Assembly (NCBI RefSeq): GCF_021049265.1
Contig: NZ_CP088018.1
Location: 620,001 to 684,000 of the forward strand
Length of the DNA: 64,000 nt
Reading direction: 5' to 3'
From: Ruania suaedae
GTDB lineage: Bacteria > Actinomycetota > Actinomycetes > Actinomycetales > Beutenbergiaceae
Part shown: in pieces, positions 1-9,151 of the stretch
Position numbering within the stretch: the stretch's first letter is position 1
Layout of the letters: every line of letters starts with the position of its first letter
Made by a program: the position numbers and the translations under genes
The notes under the pieces: model-generated
The model's database searches: none
Seen by the model: the letters and a program-made list of their open reading frames with translations, nothing else
What the model was told of the DNA's origin: nothing

Positions 1-3000
1 AAGAGCCTCGAGGTCCCGGGCGAGGGCACCTGGACCTTCGAGGAGTCGGGTGAGGTGACTTTCCAGCCACTGCCGACGTTCGTCGGGGTGACCACCCCGG
101 CCGGTTACCTGGTCACCGACCAGCTGGGCAACGAGGCCGGTTCGACGCTGACCGTCGTGGTCACCGCGGTCGACCCGGTCGCCAACGACGACAGCGCGAG
201 CACCCCGTTCGCGACGCCCGTCACCCTCGAGGCAGGCACCGACGACACCCCCGGCCCCGGCGGCGAGATCGACCAGTCGCTGACCGTCTTCACCTCAGGC
301 GACGCCACGAACGAGGGCACCACCCTCGTCACCGATGAGGGGACGTGGCAGGTGGAGGAGGACGGAACCGTCACCTTCACTCCGGCGGACGGCTTCACCG
401 GGACGACGGCCCCGGTTGAGTACCAGATCACCGACACCAACGGTCAGAGCGATGTCGCCGACCTGACCGTGACGGTCGCCGTCGGACCCAGTGCTGAGGC
501 GGATACGGAGACGACGCCGCAGAACGTGGACGTCGACGTCGCTCCGCTCGAGAACGACACCCCGGGTGACCTGGCCGACGGCGGTCCGGGGAGTTTCGAC
601 CCGGCCACGCTGGCGTTGCTGACCGACGGGCTGCCGGACAGCACCACCGTCTCCGACGACGGGCGCACCCTGACCGTCCCGGGCGAGGGCGAGTACGTCG
701 TCGACCCCGAGACCGGGATCGTCACCTTCGATCCGGAACCGCTCTTCCGCGGGGACGCCTCGTCGGTGACGTACACGGTGACCGACCAGGCCGGAAACGC
801 GACCACGTCGACGATCACGATCACGGTCAGCCCGATCGACCCGGTGGCGGGCGATGACGGCGCCAAGGGGCCGGCCGGACAGCCGGTGGTCGTGGACGCG
901 CTCGAGAACGACGCCCCCGGTGCGGACACCGCACCCCTCGTGCCGGGTTCGGTCGTCCTGACCTCCCCCGACGCCGTCGACGACGGCAAGACCCTCGTCG
1001 TCCCCGGCGAAGGCGAGTGGACGGTCGACGAGGACGGAGTTGTGACCTTCACTCCAGAGGCCGGCTTCGCCGGTCAGGTCACTGTCGAGTACGAGGTCTC
1101 CGACAGCAACGGTGAGACCGCCACCGCGACCATCGTGGTGGTCGTGGGCAGCGCCCCGCTCGCCGCCCCTGACCTGGGCAGCACGCCGCAGGCAACGGCG
1201 ACGGTGGTCGATCTCCTCGGCAACGACATCCCCGGCGACCAGGGCACGCCCTGCGACCCGCCCGGCTCGGACGAGCCCGCGGATTGTGACACCGGGGAGA
1301 TCGACCCCGCGACCGTCGTCTTCACCGAGGACGGTCAGCCCGAGGGTGTCGAGATCTCCGAGGACGGCCGGACCCTGACGGTGCCCGGTGAGGGCGAGTA
1401 CGTCATCGATGCCGAGTCCGGTGAGGTGACGTTCACGCCGGTCGCCTCGTTCCGCGGCGAGGCGAGCCCGGTGAGCTACCAGTTCACCGACAGCTACGAC
1501 AACGTCGCCTCCTCCACCGTCACGATCACGGTGCGTGGGATTGATCCGGTGGCGAGTGATGATGCGGCGTCGACGCCGTTCGGGACGCCGGTGACGTTGC
1601 CTGGTGTGGTCGATGATGTGCCGGGTACTGATGACAATGGCACGCCGGAGGATCCGGCTGATGATGTGACGCCGGCGTTGGTTCCTGGGGCGACGGTGTT
1701 CCCGGTGGAGGGTCAGCCTGAGGGGGCTGTGGTCTCCGAGGACGGGAAGACCCTGACTGTTGATGGTGAGGGTGTGTGGCAGGTTCTCGAGTCCGGTGAG
1801 GTGGAGTTCACTCCTGCTGAGGGTTTCGCTGGTGTGACCTCGCCGGTGGTGTACCTGATCGAGGATGAGAACGGCACGACCGATACTGCTGAGCTGGTGG
1901 TCACGGTCGCCGTCGGACCCAGTGCTGAGGCGGATGCGGAGACGACGCCGCAGAACGTGGACGTCGAGGTCGCTCCGCTCGAGAACGACACCCCGGGTGA
2001 CCTGGCCGACGGCGGTCCGGGGAGTTTCGACCCGGCCACGCTGGCGTTGCTGACCGACGGGCTGCCCGAGGGCACGACGGTCTCCGAAGACGGCCGGACC
2101 TTGATGGTGCCCGGTGAGGGTGAGTACGTCGTCGATGCCGAGACCGGTGCGGTCACCTTCGATCCGGAACCGCTCTTCCGCGGGGACGCCTCGTCGGTGA
2201 CGTACACGGTGACCGACCAGGCCGGAAATGCGACCACGTCGACGATCACGATCACGGTGCGTGGGATTGATCCGGTGGCGAGTGATGATGCGGCGTCGAC
2301 GCCGTTCGGGACGCCGGTGACGTTGCCTGGTGTGGTCGATGATGTGCCGGGTACTGATGACAATGGCACGCCGGAGGATCCGGCTGATGATGTGACGCCG
2401 GCGTTGGTTCCTGGGGCGACGGTGTTCCCGGTGGGGGGTCAGCCTGAGGGGGCTGTGGTCTCCGAGGACGGGAAGACCCTGACTGTTGATGGTGAGGGTG
2501 TGTGGCAGGTTCTCGAGTCCGGTGAGGTGGAGTTCACTCCTGCTGAGGGTTTCGCTGGTGTGACCTCGCCGGTGGTGTACCTGATCGAGGATGAGAACGG
2601 CACGACCGACACCGCTGAGCTGACCGTGACGGTGGCTGCCGGTCCGGTGGCTGAGTCCGATGCTGCGTCGACTGCGCAGAACACGGCGGTGACGGTGAAC
2701 CCGTGGGGTAATGACACCGCGGGTGTGGATCCGGCCACGGGTGAGCCCGGTGCCTGGGACGCTTCGTCGGTGGTCTTCCCTGAGGGTCAGCCGGCTGGTG
2801 CTGTGGTCTCCGAGGACGGCAAGACCCTGACGGTGCCCGGTGAGGGTGAGTACGTCATCGACGCCGAGTCCGGTGAGGTGACGTTCACCCCGGAGGCGCA
2901 GTTCACCGGTCAGGCCACTCCGGTGGTCTATGAGGTGACCGATGAGTTCGGTAACCCCGCCACGGCCGAGATCGCCATCACCGTCGGTGAGACGGTGCCG

Positions 3001-3798
3001 GTCGCGACCGACGACGCCACCCGGACCGCCTACGAGCGCCCGGTCGACATCGACGTGCTCGACAACGACACCCCGGGTGCCGACGACGTCCCGCTGGACC
3101 CGAGCACGCTGCGGCTGATCGACCCTACGAGTGGTGACGAGGTCGAGCGGCTCGAGGTGCCCGGCGAAGGCGTGTGGAGTGTCGTCGACGGCCAGATCCG
3201 GTTCGAGCCCGAGGACGGCTTCTCGGGCCCGGTGACCCCGGTGCGCTACGTCGTCCTCGACGACAACGGCACCCAGGCCACCGCGGAGGTCTCGGTCGTC
3301 GTCGGCGGCCCGGGCGTGGCCGAGGCCGTCAGCGGGAACGTCATGGCCGGGCAGACCGTCACCCTCGACGTCATCGGTGCGGTCTCACCGGCACCGGGGG
3401 AGGAACTGCTGCCCGAGACCCTGTGCCTCGTGCCCGGCAGCATCGTCGTCGACGGCGAGCTCCTCGACCCGAGCGGTGACGTGGTCGAATGCGTCGACCG
3501 GCACACCGAGCCCGGCGTCGGCACCTGGGTCGTGCAGCCGGACGGCACGGTCGACTTCACCGCGGCCGAGGAGTTCAGCGGTTCGGTCTCGATCGAGTAC
3601 CGGATTGAGGACACCGGCGGCTACACCTACGGATCGACCATGACCGTCGACGTCGAGGCCGCTCCGGCCGAGCCGGGTGCCGGTGAGGATCCGATGCCGG
3701 ACACCGGCGCCCCGAACCTGCTCTGGCCGCTGCTGGCAGCCGGCGGGGCCATCCTGCTCGGCGTGCTGCTGCTGATCCGCCGGCGGATGACGCGCTGA
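1..3798 (+). CDS. Giant repeat surface protein, CshA-type fibril/Ig-like repeats, sortase-anchored (5' partial)
   Basis: The frame is open from base 1, so the N-terminus lies outside the window; 1265 codons are visible. About ten repeats of roughly 115-125 residues follow each other. Each opens with P-x-A-x-D-D/A-x-x-x-T, has a V-x-x-L-x-N-D-x-P-G-like turn, then GEGEY/W-V-hydrophobic-D...G-x-V-T-F-x-P and V-x-Y-x-V-T-D, a pattern of CshA-type fibril domains. The tail has MPDTG (3694-3708, a variant LPXTG motif), a hydrophobic stretch and RRRMTR, as expected for sortase anchoring. The likely role is an adhesive or stalk-like wall protein; ligand and partner are unknown. The middle repeats are near-identical DNA copies with T-rich codon choice unlike their flanks. 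The family call is firm at the level of repeat surface protein and less so for the exact domain name. Confidence 0.85.
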   Translation, partial: KSLEVPGEGTWTFEESGEVTFQPLPTFVGVTTPAGYLVTDQLGNEAGSTLTVVVTAVDPVANDDSASTPFATPVTLEAGTDDTPGPGGEIDQSLTVFTSGDATNEGTTLVTDEGTWQVEEDGTVTFTPADGFTGTTAPVEYQITDTNGQSDVADLTVTVAVGPSAEADTETTPQNVDVDVAPLENDTPGDLADGGPGSFDPATLALLTDGLPDSTTVSDDGRTLTVPGEGEYVVDPETGIVTFDPEPLFRGDASSVTYTVTDQAGNATTSTITITVSPIDPVAGDDGAKGPAGQPVVVDALENDAPGADTAPLVPGSVVLTSPDAVDDGKTLVVPGEGEWTVDEDGVVTFTPEAGFAGQVTVEYEVSDSNGETATATIVVVVGSAPLAAPDLGSTPQATATVVDLLGNDIPGDQGTPCDPPGSDEPADCDTGEIDPATVVFTEDGQPEGVEISEDGRTLTVPGEGEYVIDAESGEVTFTPVASFRGEASPVSYQFTDSYDNVASSTVTITVRGIDPVASDDAASTPFGTPVTLPGVVDDVPGTDDNGTPEDPADDVTPALVPGATVFPVEGQPEGAVVSEDGKTLTVDGEGVWQVLESGEVEFTPAEGFAGVTSPVVYLIEDENGTTDTAELVVTVAVGPSAEADAETTPQNVDVEVAPLENDTPGDLADGGPGSFDPATLALLTDGLPEGTTVSEDGRTLMVPGEGEYVVDAETGAVTFDPEPLFRGDASSVTYTVTDQAGNATTSTITITVRGIDPVASDDAASTPFGTPVTLPGVVDDVPGTDDNGTPEDPADDVTPALVPGATVFPVGGQPEGAVVSEDGKTLTVDGEGVWQVLESGEVEFTPAEGFAGVTSPVVYLIEDENGTTDTAELTVTVAAGPVAESDAASTAQNTAVTVNPWGNDTAGVDPATGEPGAWDASSVVFPEGQPAGAVVSEDGKTLTVPGEGEYVIDAESGEVTFTPEAQFTGQATPVVYEVTDEFGNPATAEIAITVGETVPVATDDATRTAYERPVDIDVLDNDTPGADDVPLDPSTLRLIDPTSGDEVERLEVPGEGVWSVVDGQIRFEPEDGFSGPVTPVRYVVLDDNGTQATAEVSVVVGGPGVAEAVSGNVMAGQTVTLDVIGAVSPAPGEELLPETLCLVPGSIVVDGELLDPSGDVVECVDRHTEPGVGTWVVQPDGTVDFTAAEEFSGSVSIEYRIEDTGGYTYGSTMTVDVEAAPAEPGAGEDPMPDTGAPNLLWPLLAAGGAILLGVLLLIRRRMTR
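472..827 (+). repeat. Intragenic repeat B, copy 1
   Basis: This copy aligns in register with 1903-2258 (offset 1431 bases, 477 codons). It is nearly identical at both ends and diverged in the middle (about 640-720). It encodes one fibril repeat starting PSAEAD. Confidence 0.85.
1520..1883 (+). repeat. Intragenic repeat A, copy 1
   Basis: These 364 bases match 2246-2609 (offset 726 bases, 242 codons) with one difference that I can see, A at 1709 against G at 2435, which changes Glu to Gly. Codons are T-rich (gat, ggt, gct) compared with the gac/ggc/gcc-rich flanks, which points to recent duplication or exchange. Confidence 0.9.
1903..2258 (+). repeat. Intragenic repeat B, copy 2
   Basis: Second copy of the 472-827 unit. 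Together with repeat A it forms an A-B-A order at 1520-2609, so the last A and B units look like products of in-frame recombination between repeats. Confidence 0.85.
2246..2609 (+). repeat. Intragenic repeat A, copy 2
   Basis: Second copy of the 1520-1883 unit. The two copies have essentially no synonymous divergence, so they duplicated recently or are kept alike by gene conversion. Confidence 0.9.
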
Positions 3799-3809
3799 TC
3801 CTCGGCAAG

Positions 3810-3843
3810 GCCCGCCCCCAGGGAGACCTCCTCGGGGGCGGGC
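3810..3843 (+). terminator. Hairpin terminator after the surface protein
   Basis: A perfect 10-bp GC stem (3810-3819 with 3834-3843) and a 14-nt loop start 11 bases after the stop codon. There is no U-run, as is common in high-GC actinobacteria. Confidence 0.7.
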
Positions 3844-3918
3844 ATTGCTGTATCCGTGAGCGCACTAGCGAAGCGGAACCGACACACGATCCGCATCTGC
3901 GTCGCCTAGGATCGATTC

Positions 3919-4308
3919 ATGCCGCATTATCGGATCAGCGAGGCCGCCGCTCTGCTCGGGGTCAGCGACGACACCCTCCGCCGTCGTATCGACGCCGGTG
4001 ACCTGCCTTCGACCACCGATGACGCCGGCCGCGCGGTCGTCCCGGGGGAGGCCCTCGCCCGCTGGGCGCAGCAACGCGCCGCGACCCCCGCGCAGCACGG
4101 CCCGACCAGCGCCCGCAACCGCCTCGAGGGACTGGTCACCGCGATCACCACCGATGCCGTGATGGCGCAGGTGGAGCTCCAGTGCGGGCCCTTCCGCATC
4201 GTCTCGCTGATGTCCTCCGAGGCGGTGCGCGATCTCGGCCTCGAGATCGGCTCCCGCGCCGCCGCGGTGGTCAAGGCGACCACGGTGATCGTCGAGGCGC
4301 CGCGATGA
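3919..4308 (+). CDS. HTH-TOBE molybdate-binding protein (ModE/Mop-like)
   Basis: The 129-residue protein has an N-terminal MerR/excisionase-type helix-turn-helix (YRISEAAALLGVSDDTLRRR, residues 4-23) and a C-terminal TOBE/Mop domain (NRLEGLVTAITTDAVMAQVE and following, about 61-127) of the kind that binds molybdate or tungstate oxyanions. It lies directly before modA and overlaps it (ATGA), so it probably senses molybdate and controls or buffers this operon. A -10-like TAGGAT at 3907-3912 lies 6 bases before the ATG, so the transcript could be leaderless; no clear -35 is seen. DNA binding is inferred from the motif only. Confidence 0.8.
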   Translation: MPHYRISEAAALLGVSDDTLRRRIDAGDLPSTTDDAGRAVVPGEALARWAQQRAATPAQHGPTSARNRLEGLVTAITTDAVMAQVELQCGPFRIVSLMSSEAVRDLGLEIGSRAAAVVKATTVIVEAPR

Positions 4309-5069
4309 GGCGACGACGCAGGCTCGCCGTCGTCGCCGCGCTTGCCCTGGCCCCCGCCCTCCTCGCGACCGGCTGCAGCGCCGCTTCCGAGGCCGGGCAG
4401 GAGACGCTCACCGTCTATGCCGCCGCCTCGCTGGCCGGCCCGGTCAGCGAGCTGCTGTCCGAGTACGCCGCCGGGCACCCCGAGGTGAGCGTCGAGCCCG
4501 CCGTCTTCGACGGCTCGTCCACCCTCGCCACCCAGATCGGCCAGGGCGCCGATCCGGACGTCATCGTCACTGCCAACGAGGCCACCATGGCCGACCTCAC
4601 CGCGGCCGGGCTGGTGGACGAGCCGCAGGTGGTGGCCACCAACACCCTCGTCATCGCCGTCCCCGAGGGCAACCCGGGCGGTGTCGGCTCCCTGACCGAC
4701 CTCGCCGGGCCCGGGGCCGTCGCCACTGTGCTCTGTGCACCCCAGGTGCCCTGCGGCGATGCCGCCGCCACCCTGCTCGCACTCAATGACGTCGAGATCG
4801 ACCCACTCAGCCTCGAGCAGAACGTCACCGCTGCCGCTGAGCGCGTGGCGTCCGGCGCCGCCGGCGCTGCCCTGGTCTACGCCACCGACGTCTCCGCCCG
4901 GGAGGACCGGCTCGACGCCGTCGTGCCCGAGCGGGCCGAGGCGGTCGTCAACCGCTACCCCGCGGCCACGCTGACCACCGCCGGCCCTGCTGGTGACCAG
5001 TTCCTGGAGCTGCTCAGCTCCGCGCGAGGCGCCGCCGTGCTCGCCGACTATGGATTCGGCCCACCGTGA
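4305..5069 (+). CDS. modA: Molybdate ABC transporter substrate-binding lipoprotein ModA
   Basis: The 254-residue protein captures molybdate outside the membrane and delivers it to ModB. The N-terminus is basic (MRRRRR), followed by a hydrophobic segment and a lipobox ending LLATGC, so it is a lipoprotein. The mature part begins LTVYAAASLAGPVSELLSEY, the classic ModA start with oxyanion-binding serines, and has GSSTLATQIGQGADPDV and an A-V-L-C-x-P-x-V-P-C-G segment typical of the family. The start is the ATG that overlaps the stop of the upstream gene; a longer in-frame extension exists but lies inside the HTH-TOBE gene. It is translationally coupled to modB by a GTGA overlap. Confidence 0.93.
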   Translation: MRRRRRLAVVAALALAPALLATGCSAASEAGQETLTVYAAASLAGPVSELLSEYAAGHPEVSVEPAVFDGSSTLATQIGQGADPDVIVTANEATMADLTAAGLVDEPQVVATNTLVIAVPEGNPGGVGSLTDLAGPGAVATVLCAPQVPCGDAAATLLALNDVEIDPLSLEQNVTAAAERVASGAAGAALVYATDVSAREDRLDAVVPERAEAVVNRYPAATLTTAGPAGDQFLELLSSARGAAVLADYGFGPP

Positions 5070-5884
5070 GCGGCACGCGCCCATCGCGCGAGCAGGGTGG
5101 TCGGATCCCGCCGATGCTGCTGGCCCCCGCCCTCCTCGCCGTCGCGCTGCTCACCCTGCCGCTGCTCGCGCTGCTGCCCCAGGTCGACTGGGCGAGCGCC
5201 CCGCGGGCGCTCACCTCGCCGGACGCCCTCGCCGCGGTGAGCCTGTCCCTGCGGACCGGACTGGTCGCCGTCGGGTGCTGCCTGCTCCTGGGCATCCCGC
5301 TTGCGCTCGTGCTCGCCCGCGCACCCGGACCCGTCGCCACGGTGCTGCGGGTGCTGGTGACACTGCCGCTGGTGCTGCCGCCCCTGGTCGGCGGCCTCGC
5401 CCTGCTGTACCTGTTCGGACCCACCGGCTGGCTCGGGCAGGCCACGGGCGCCGTCGGGATCTCGGTGCCGTTCACCACCGCGGCGGTGGTGCTGGCGCAG
5501 ACCTTCGTGGCGTTGCCGTTCCTGGTGATCTCCCTCGAGGGGGCCCTGCGCACCGCGGGTGGGCGCTACGCCACGGTGGCGGCCACGCTCGGTGCCGGCC
5601 GGTGGACGGTGCTGCGGCGGATCACCCTGCCGCGTGCGATGCCGGGTCTCATCGCCGGCACCGTGCTGGCATTCGCGCGCGCGGTGGGGGAGTTCGGCGC
5701 CACGGCGATGGTGGCCGGCAATGCCCCCGGACGCACCCAGACCATCCCGATGGCGATCTACACCGCATTCAACGGCGCGGGCGTGAGCCAGGACTCCGCG
5801 CTCGCGCTCGCCCTGCTGCTGGTGATCGTCGCCCTGGTGATCCTGCTCGGGTTGCGGGACTGGCGCCGCCGGGAGACGTGGTGA
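5066..5884 (+). CDS. modB: Molybdate ABC transporter permease ModB
   Basis: The 272-residue integral membrane protein is mostly hydrophobic helices with the binding-protein-dependent permease signature around residues 160-215 (AATLGAGRWTVLRRITLPRA), which docks the ATPase. FARAVGEFGATAMVAGN is characteristic of molybdate/sulfate permeases. The start is a GTG overlapping the modA stop, and its own stop overlaps the GTG start of modC, so the three genes should be made from one message in a fixed ratio. Confidence 0.93.
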   Translation: MSGTRPSREQGGRIPPMLLAPALLAVALLTLPLLALLPQVDWASAPRALTSPDALAAVSLSLRTGLVAVGCCLLLGIPLALVLARAPGPVATVLRVLVTLPLVLPPLVGGLALLYLFGPTGWLGQATGAVGISVPFTTAAVVLAQTFVALPFLVISLEGALRTAGGRYATVAATLGAGRWTVLRRITLPRAMPGLIAGTVLAFARAVGEFGATAMVAGNAPGRTQTIPMAIYTAFNGAGVSQDSALALALLLVIVALVILLGLRDWRRRETW

Positions 5885-6912
5885 GGCCGTTGCAGGCCCG
5901 GGTGCGCCTGGAGCGCCCCGGCTTCCTCCTCGATGTCGAGCTGGAGGTCCCGGCCGGTCAGGTGCTGGCGATCGTCGGGCCGAACGCGGCGGGCAAGTCG
6001 ACCCTGCTGCAGGTGCTGGCCGGCTTGCTGCGGCCCACCGCCGGTCAGGTGCGGATGGGGGAGCGGGTGCTGACCTCCGACCGCATCCACGTGCCGCCCG
6101 AGCGGCGGGGCATCGGACTGCTCGGCCAGGACCCGCTGCTCTTCGATCACCTCAGCCTGCTGGAGAACGTCGCCTTCGGCCCGCGCGCAGCGGGCCTGCC
6201 CCGCGCTCCGGCGCGGGCGGCGGCGCAGCGCTGGCTGACGCGGGTGGGGCTGGACGGACTGGGCGCGCGCCGTCCGGCCAGTCTCTCGGGCGGGCAGGCG
6301 CAACGCGCGGGGCTCGCACGTGCCCTCGCCGCCGAGCCGGAGGTGTTGTTGCTGGACGAACCGCTGGCCGCCCTGGACGCCGAAGCCGCTCCGGAGCTGC
6401 GCCAGCTGCTGGCAGGCCAGCTGCGCGAGACCGGAACGACCGCCGTCGTGGTCTCCCACGACGTGCTGGACGCAGCGTTGCTCGCCGACGAGATCCTGGT
6501 GCTGCGCGAGGGTGCGGTGGTCGAGCACGGCCCGGTCGCCCAGGTGCTGGCGGCGCCGGCCACGGCCTTCACCGCGGCTCTGATGGGCGTGACGCTGGTC
6601 CCCGGGATCGCCCGGGGCGGAATCGTGCACACGGCGTGGGGCCCCGTGCCGGCGGAGGTTCCCGACGGCGTCCGGTGCTCCGTGCGCGTGCCCCCGGCCG
6701 CCGTCGTGGTGACCGGTGAGGGCGACGGCGTGCCCGCGCGGGTGCGGTGGCTGGAACCCGCGGCGGGCGGGATCCGGGCCCGCTTGATCGGTGCTGAGGG
6801 TGCGGAGCTGCTCGCTGACGTCGACCTGGCACGGGTGGCGCCGGGCCTCGAACCGGGGGCACAGGTGGGGGTGCGCCTGGATCCGGGGCGTGTCGGCGTG
6901 GGCGTCGACTGA
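5881..6912 (+). CDS. modC: Molybdate ABC transporter ATP-binding protein ModC
   Basis: This 343-residue ATPase energises ModAB. It has Walker A (GPNAAGKST, about residues 31-39), a Q-loop, the signature LSGGQAQR, Walker B VLLLDEPLAALD, the H-loop VVSHD, and a C-terminal TOBE domain (about 235-343). The start is the GTG in the GTGA overlap with modB. The open frame runs far upstream, but that part is antisense or out-of-frame to modAB and is not used. It converges with the histidine kinase gene 20 bases later. Confidence 0.93.
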   Translation: MRPLQARVRLERPGFLLDVELEVPAGQVLAIVGPNAAGKSTLLQVLAGLLRPTAGQVRMGERVLTSDRIHVPPERRGIGLLGQDPLLFDHLSLLENVAFGPRAAGLPRAPARAAAQRWLTRVGLDGLGARRPASLSGGQAQRAGLARALAAEPEVLLLDEPLAALDAEAAPELRQLLAGQLRETGTTAVVVSHDVLDAALLADEILVLREGAVVEHGPVAQVLAAPATAFTAALMGVTLVPGIARGGIVHTAWGPVPAEVPDGVRCSVRVPPAAVVVTGEGDGVPARVRWLEPAAGGIRARLIGAEGAELLADVDLARVAPGLEPGAQVGVRLDPGRVGVGVD

Positions 6913-6932
6913 CGAGGATGTCCCGATCGGGT

Positions 6933-8363
6933 TCACGCCGGCGTCGTTGATCTCCCGAGCCGGACGGTGATGGTCGCCCCGCCACCGGGGGTGGGCTGGT
7001 GGGCCACGGTGCCGCCGTGCGCGGCCACGATGGTCGCCACGATCGCCAGGCCGAGGCCGGAACCGCCGGAGGTGCGGGTGCGGGAGGTGTCCGGGCGGTA
7101 GAACCGTTCGAAGATGCGGTCGGCGTCCTTCTCAGCCACCCCGGGGCCGTGGTCGACCACCGCGAGCACGGCCCCCTCGCCGGCGAGACCGGTGTGCAGC
7201 TCCACCGGCGTACCGGCCGGGGTGTGCTGGACGACGTTGCCGATCAGGTTCGTCACCACCTGCCGCAACCGGTCGCCGTCGCCGGTCACCAGCACCGGAC
7301 CGGAGGTGACCAGCTCCACCGGCCGGGAGGGGTCCAGCGCCTTGAGGTCCCCGACGGCGTCGCCGGCGATCGCGGTCAGGTCCACCTCGTCGCGGCGCAG
7401 GTCCCGGCCCTCGTCCAGCCGGGCGAGGGCGAGCAGGTCGTTGACCAGCGAGCCCATCCGGACCGCTTCGCTCTCGATCCGCCCCATCGTGGTGGCGAGC
7501 TCCTCCTGCGGGACGGCGCCCATCCGGTACAGCTCGCCGTACCCGCGGATCGAGGCCAGCGGGGTCCGCAGCTCGTGGGAGGCGTCGGAGACGAACCGGC
7601 GCATCCGCGCCTCCGAGGCCGCCTGAGCGGCGAAGGAGGTCTCCAGGGTCGCGACCATCGAGTTGAAGGAGACGGCCAGGCGGCCCACCTCGGTGGTGTC
7701 CGGGGCCACCGGGGCGCGCCGGCTCAGGTCCCCCGAAGCCACCGCGGCGGCGGTGTCCTCGATATCACGCAGGCCCCGCAGGGAGCGCTGCACGGCGACA
7801 TAACCGCCGGCCGCGGCCAGGGTCACCACCCCGAGCCCGACGAGCAGGGTGAACAGCTGCATCTGGGCGAGGGTCGCCGTCACATCGTCCATCGGGAGGG
7901 CGACGGCCACGGTGACGGGTGTGTCCTGGCCGACGAAGCCGGGCAGGAGCACCATCCGCCACGTGGAGCCGCCTTCGACCGATCCGATGGTCTGGGTCTT
8001 GCCCGCCAGGGTGTCGAGCTGGTCGTAGGCGACCGACGGGATGTCCGGCACCGCGTCGGTCCCGGTGGTGGCCGGGATGTCCATGAACGTGGAGCCGTCG
8101 GTGGCCAGCACGCGCACGTAGTACGTCGTGACCGGTTGCTCCCGCTCGTCCTGCGGATCGAACGGACCGCGGTTCTCCAACAGCTGCACGGCGTTGTCGA
8201 GATTGTCATCGACCTGGGCGATCAGGGACCGCTTGAGCAGCGTCATCGTCACCACGCCGGTGGCCACGAGTGCCGCCACGAGCAGCGCCACCATGATCAG
8301 GACCAGGTGCACGCGCAACGGCAGCTCCTTGAGCCCCGGGCGGCGCCGTTCCTCACTGCGCAC
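6933..8363 (-). CDS. Sensor histidine kinase, HAMP-type, two transmembrane segments
   Basis: This 476-residue membrane kinase has TM1 at about 17-40, an extracytoplasmic sensor region (about 41-168), TM2 at about 170-191, a HAMP domain to about 245, an H-box SDASHELRTPLASIRGYGEL, an N-box NLIGNVVQHTPAGT, and G-boxes DHGPGV and GGSGLGLAIV. It should autophosphorylate on the H-box histidine and pass the phosphate to the response regulator encoded immediately upstream, whose gene overlaps it by 11 bases. The architecture resembles actinobacterial TcrY/TrcS-like kinases; the signal sensed cannot be read from sequence. Confidence 0.92.
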   Translation of the reverse strand: MRSEERRRPGLKELPLRVHLVLIMVALLVAALVATGVVTMTLLKRSLIAQVDDNLDNAVQLLENRGPFDPQDEREQPVTTYYVRVLATDGSTFMDIPATTGTDAVPDIPSVAYDQLDTLAGKTQTIGSVEGGSTWRMVLLPGFVGQDTPVTVAVALPMDDVTATLAQMQLFTLLVGLGVVTLAAAGGYVAVQRSLRGLRDIEDTAAAVASGDLSRRAPVAPDTTEVGRLAVSFNSMVATLETSFAAQAASEARMRRFVSDASHELRTPLASIRGYGELYRMGAVPQEELATTMGRIESEAVRMGSLVNDLLALARLDEGRDLRRDEVDLTAIAGDAVGDLKALDPSRPVELVTSGPVLVTGDGDRLRQVVTNLIGNVVQHTPAGTPVELHTGLAGEGAVLAVVDHGPGVAEKDADRIFERFYRPDTSRTRTSGGSGLGLAIVATIVAAHGGTVAHQPTPGGGATITVRLGRSTTPA

Positions 8364-9075
8364 GGAGCACGTACCCCACGCCGCGCTTGGTGTGGATCAG
8401 CGCCGGGCCGGTCTCGGCGAACGGGGTGTCCACCTTCCGGCGCAGGTAGGAGATGTAGGACTCCACGATCGCGCCGTCACCACCCCAGTTGTAGGCCCAC
8501 ACGTGGTCGAGGATCTGCGCCTTAGACAGCACCCGCCCGGCGTTGAGCATCAGGTAGCGCAACAGCGTGAACTCGGTGGGTGAGAGCTCGATCTCGACGC
8601 CGCCCCGGCGCACCTCGTGTGCGTCCTCGTCCATCTCCAGGTCGGCCACCCGTAGCAACGAGTCCTCACCCGCCGGCGCCACGGTCTGAGCCCGCCGCAG
8701 CACCGCACGGATGCGGGCGATGACCTCGTCCAGGCTGAACGGCTTGGTGACGTAGTCGTCGCCACCGACCGTCAGCCCCGCCACCTTGTCGCCGGTGTCG
8801 TCCTTGGCAGTGAGGAAGAGCACCGGCACGTGCGTCCCGGTCTCGCGCAGCCTGCGGGTGACGGCGAAGCCGTCCAGGTCCGGCAGCATCACGTCCAGGA
8901 CGATCAGGTCGGGCGTCACCTCGCGAGCCAGGCGCAGCGCCTCCTGGCCGTCCGCGGCCACCGTCACCTCGAAGCCGGCGAACCGGAGGGAGGCGGAGAG
9001 AAGCTCGCGGATGTTGGGTTCGTCGTCGACGACCAGCAGCCGGGCCTCGGCGGAGGTCTCCTGTGCGGTGCTCAT
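8353..9075 (-). CDS. Response regulator, OmpR/PhoB family
   Basis: The 240-residue regulator has a receiver domain (LLVVDDEPNIRELL, phospho-acceptor Asp in LIVLDVMLPDLDGF, Lys in FLTAKDD) and a C-terminal winged helix (ELSPTEFTLLRYLMLNAGRV, then SYISYLRRKVD and HTKRGVGYVLR). The ATG at 9075 is chosen because the receiver fold starts a few residues later; the frame is open further upstream without homology. It forms an operon with the overlapping kinase gene. A ROK regulator gene ends 76 bases upstream on the same strand. Confidence 0.93.
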   Translation of the reverse strand: MSTAQETSAEARLLVVDDEPNIRELLSASLRFAGFEVTVAADGQEALRLAREVTPDLIVLDVMLPDLDGFAVTRRLRETGTHVPVLFLTAKDDTGDKVAGLTVGGDDYVTKPFSLDEVIARIRAVLRRAQTVAPAGEDSLLRVADLEMDEDAHEVRRGGVEIELSPTEFTLLRYLMLNAGRVLSKAQILDHVWAYNWGGDGAIVESYISYLRRKVDTPFAETGPALIHTKRGVGYVLRAQ

Positions 9076-9151
9076 GGCACCCAGTGTGCGCGCCTTCGCT
9101 GGACATTTCCTGGGAGGAGTCTGGGAAGTGGCCCGAGCCGGTGTCGGCGGC

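Noticed and set aside
472-2609. Regular repeats considered as a CRISPR array
   Set aside because: Repeats are ~350-365 bases, coding and in frame within a surface protein; there are no short repeats with unique spacers.
4993-5880. N-terminal extension of ModC
   Set aside because: It lies out of frame within modA/modB and reads as Arg/Gly/Pro-rich shadow. The GTG at 5881 overlapping the modB stop is the real start.
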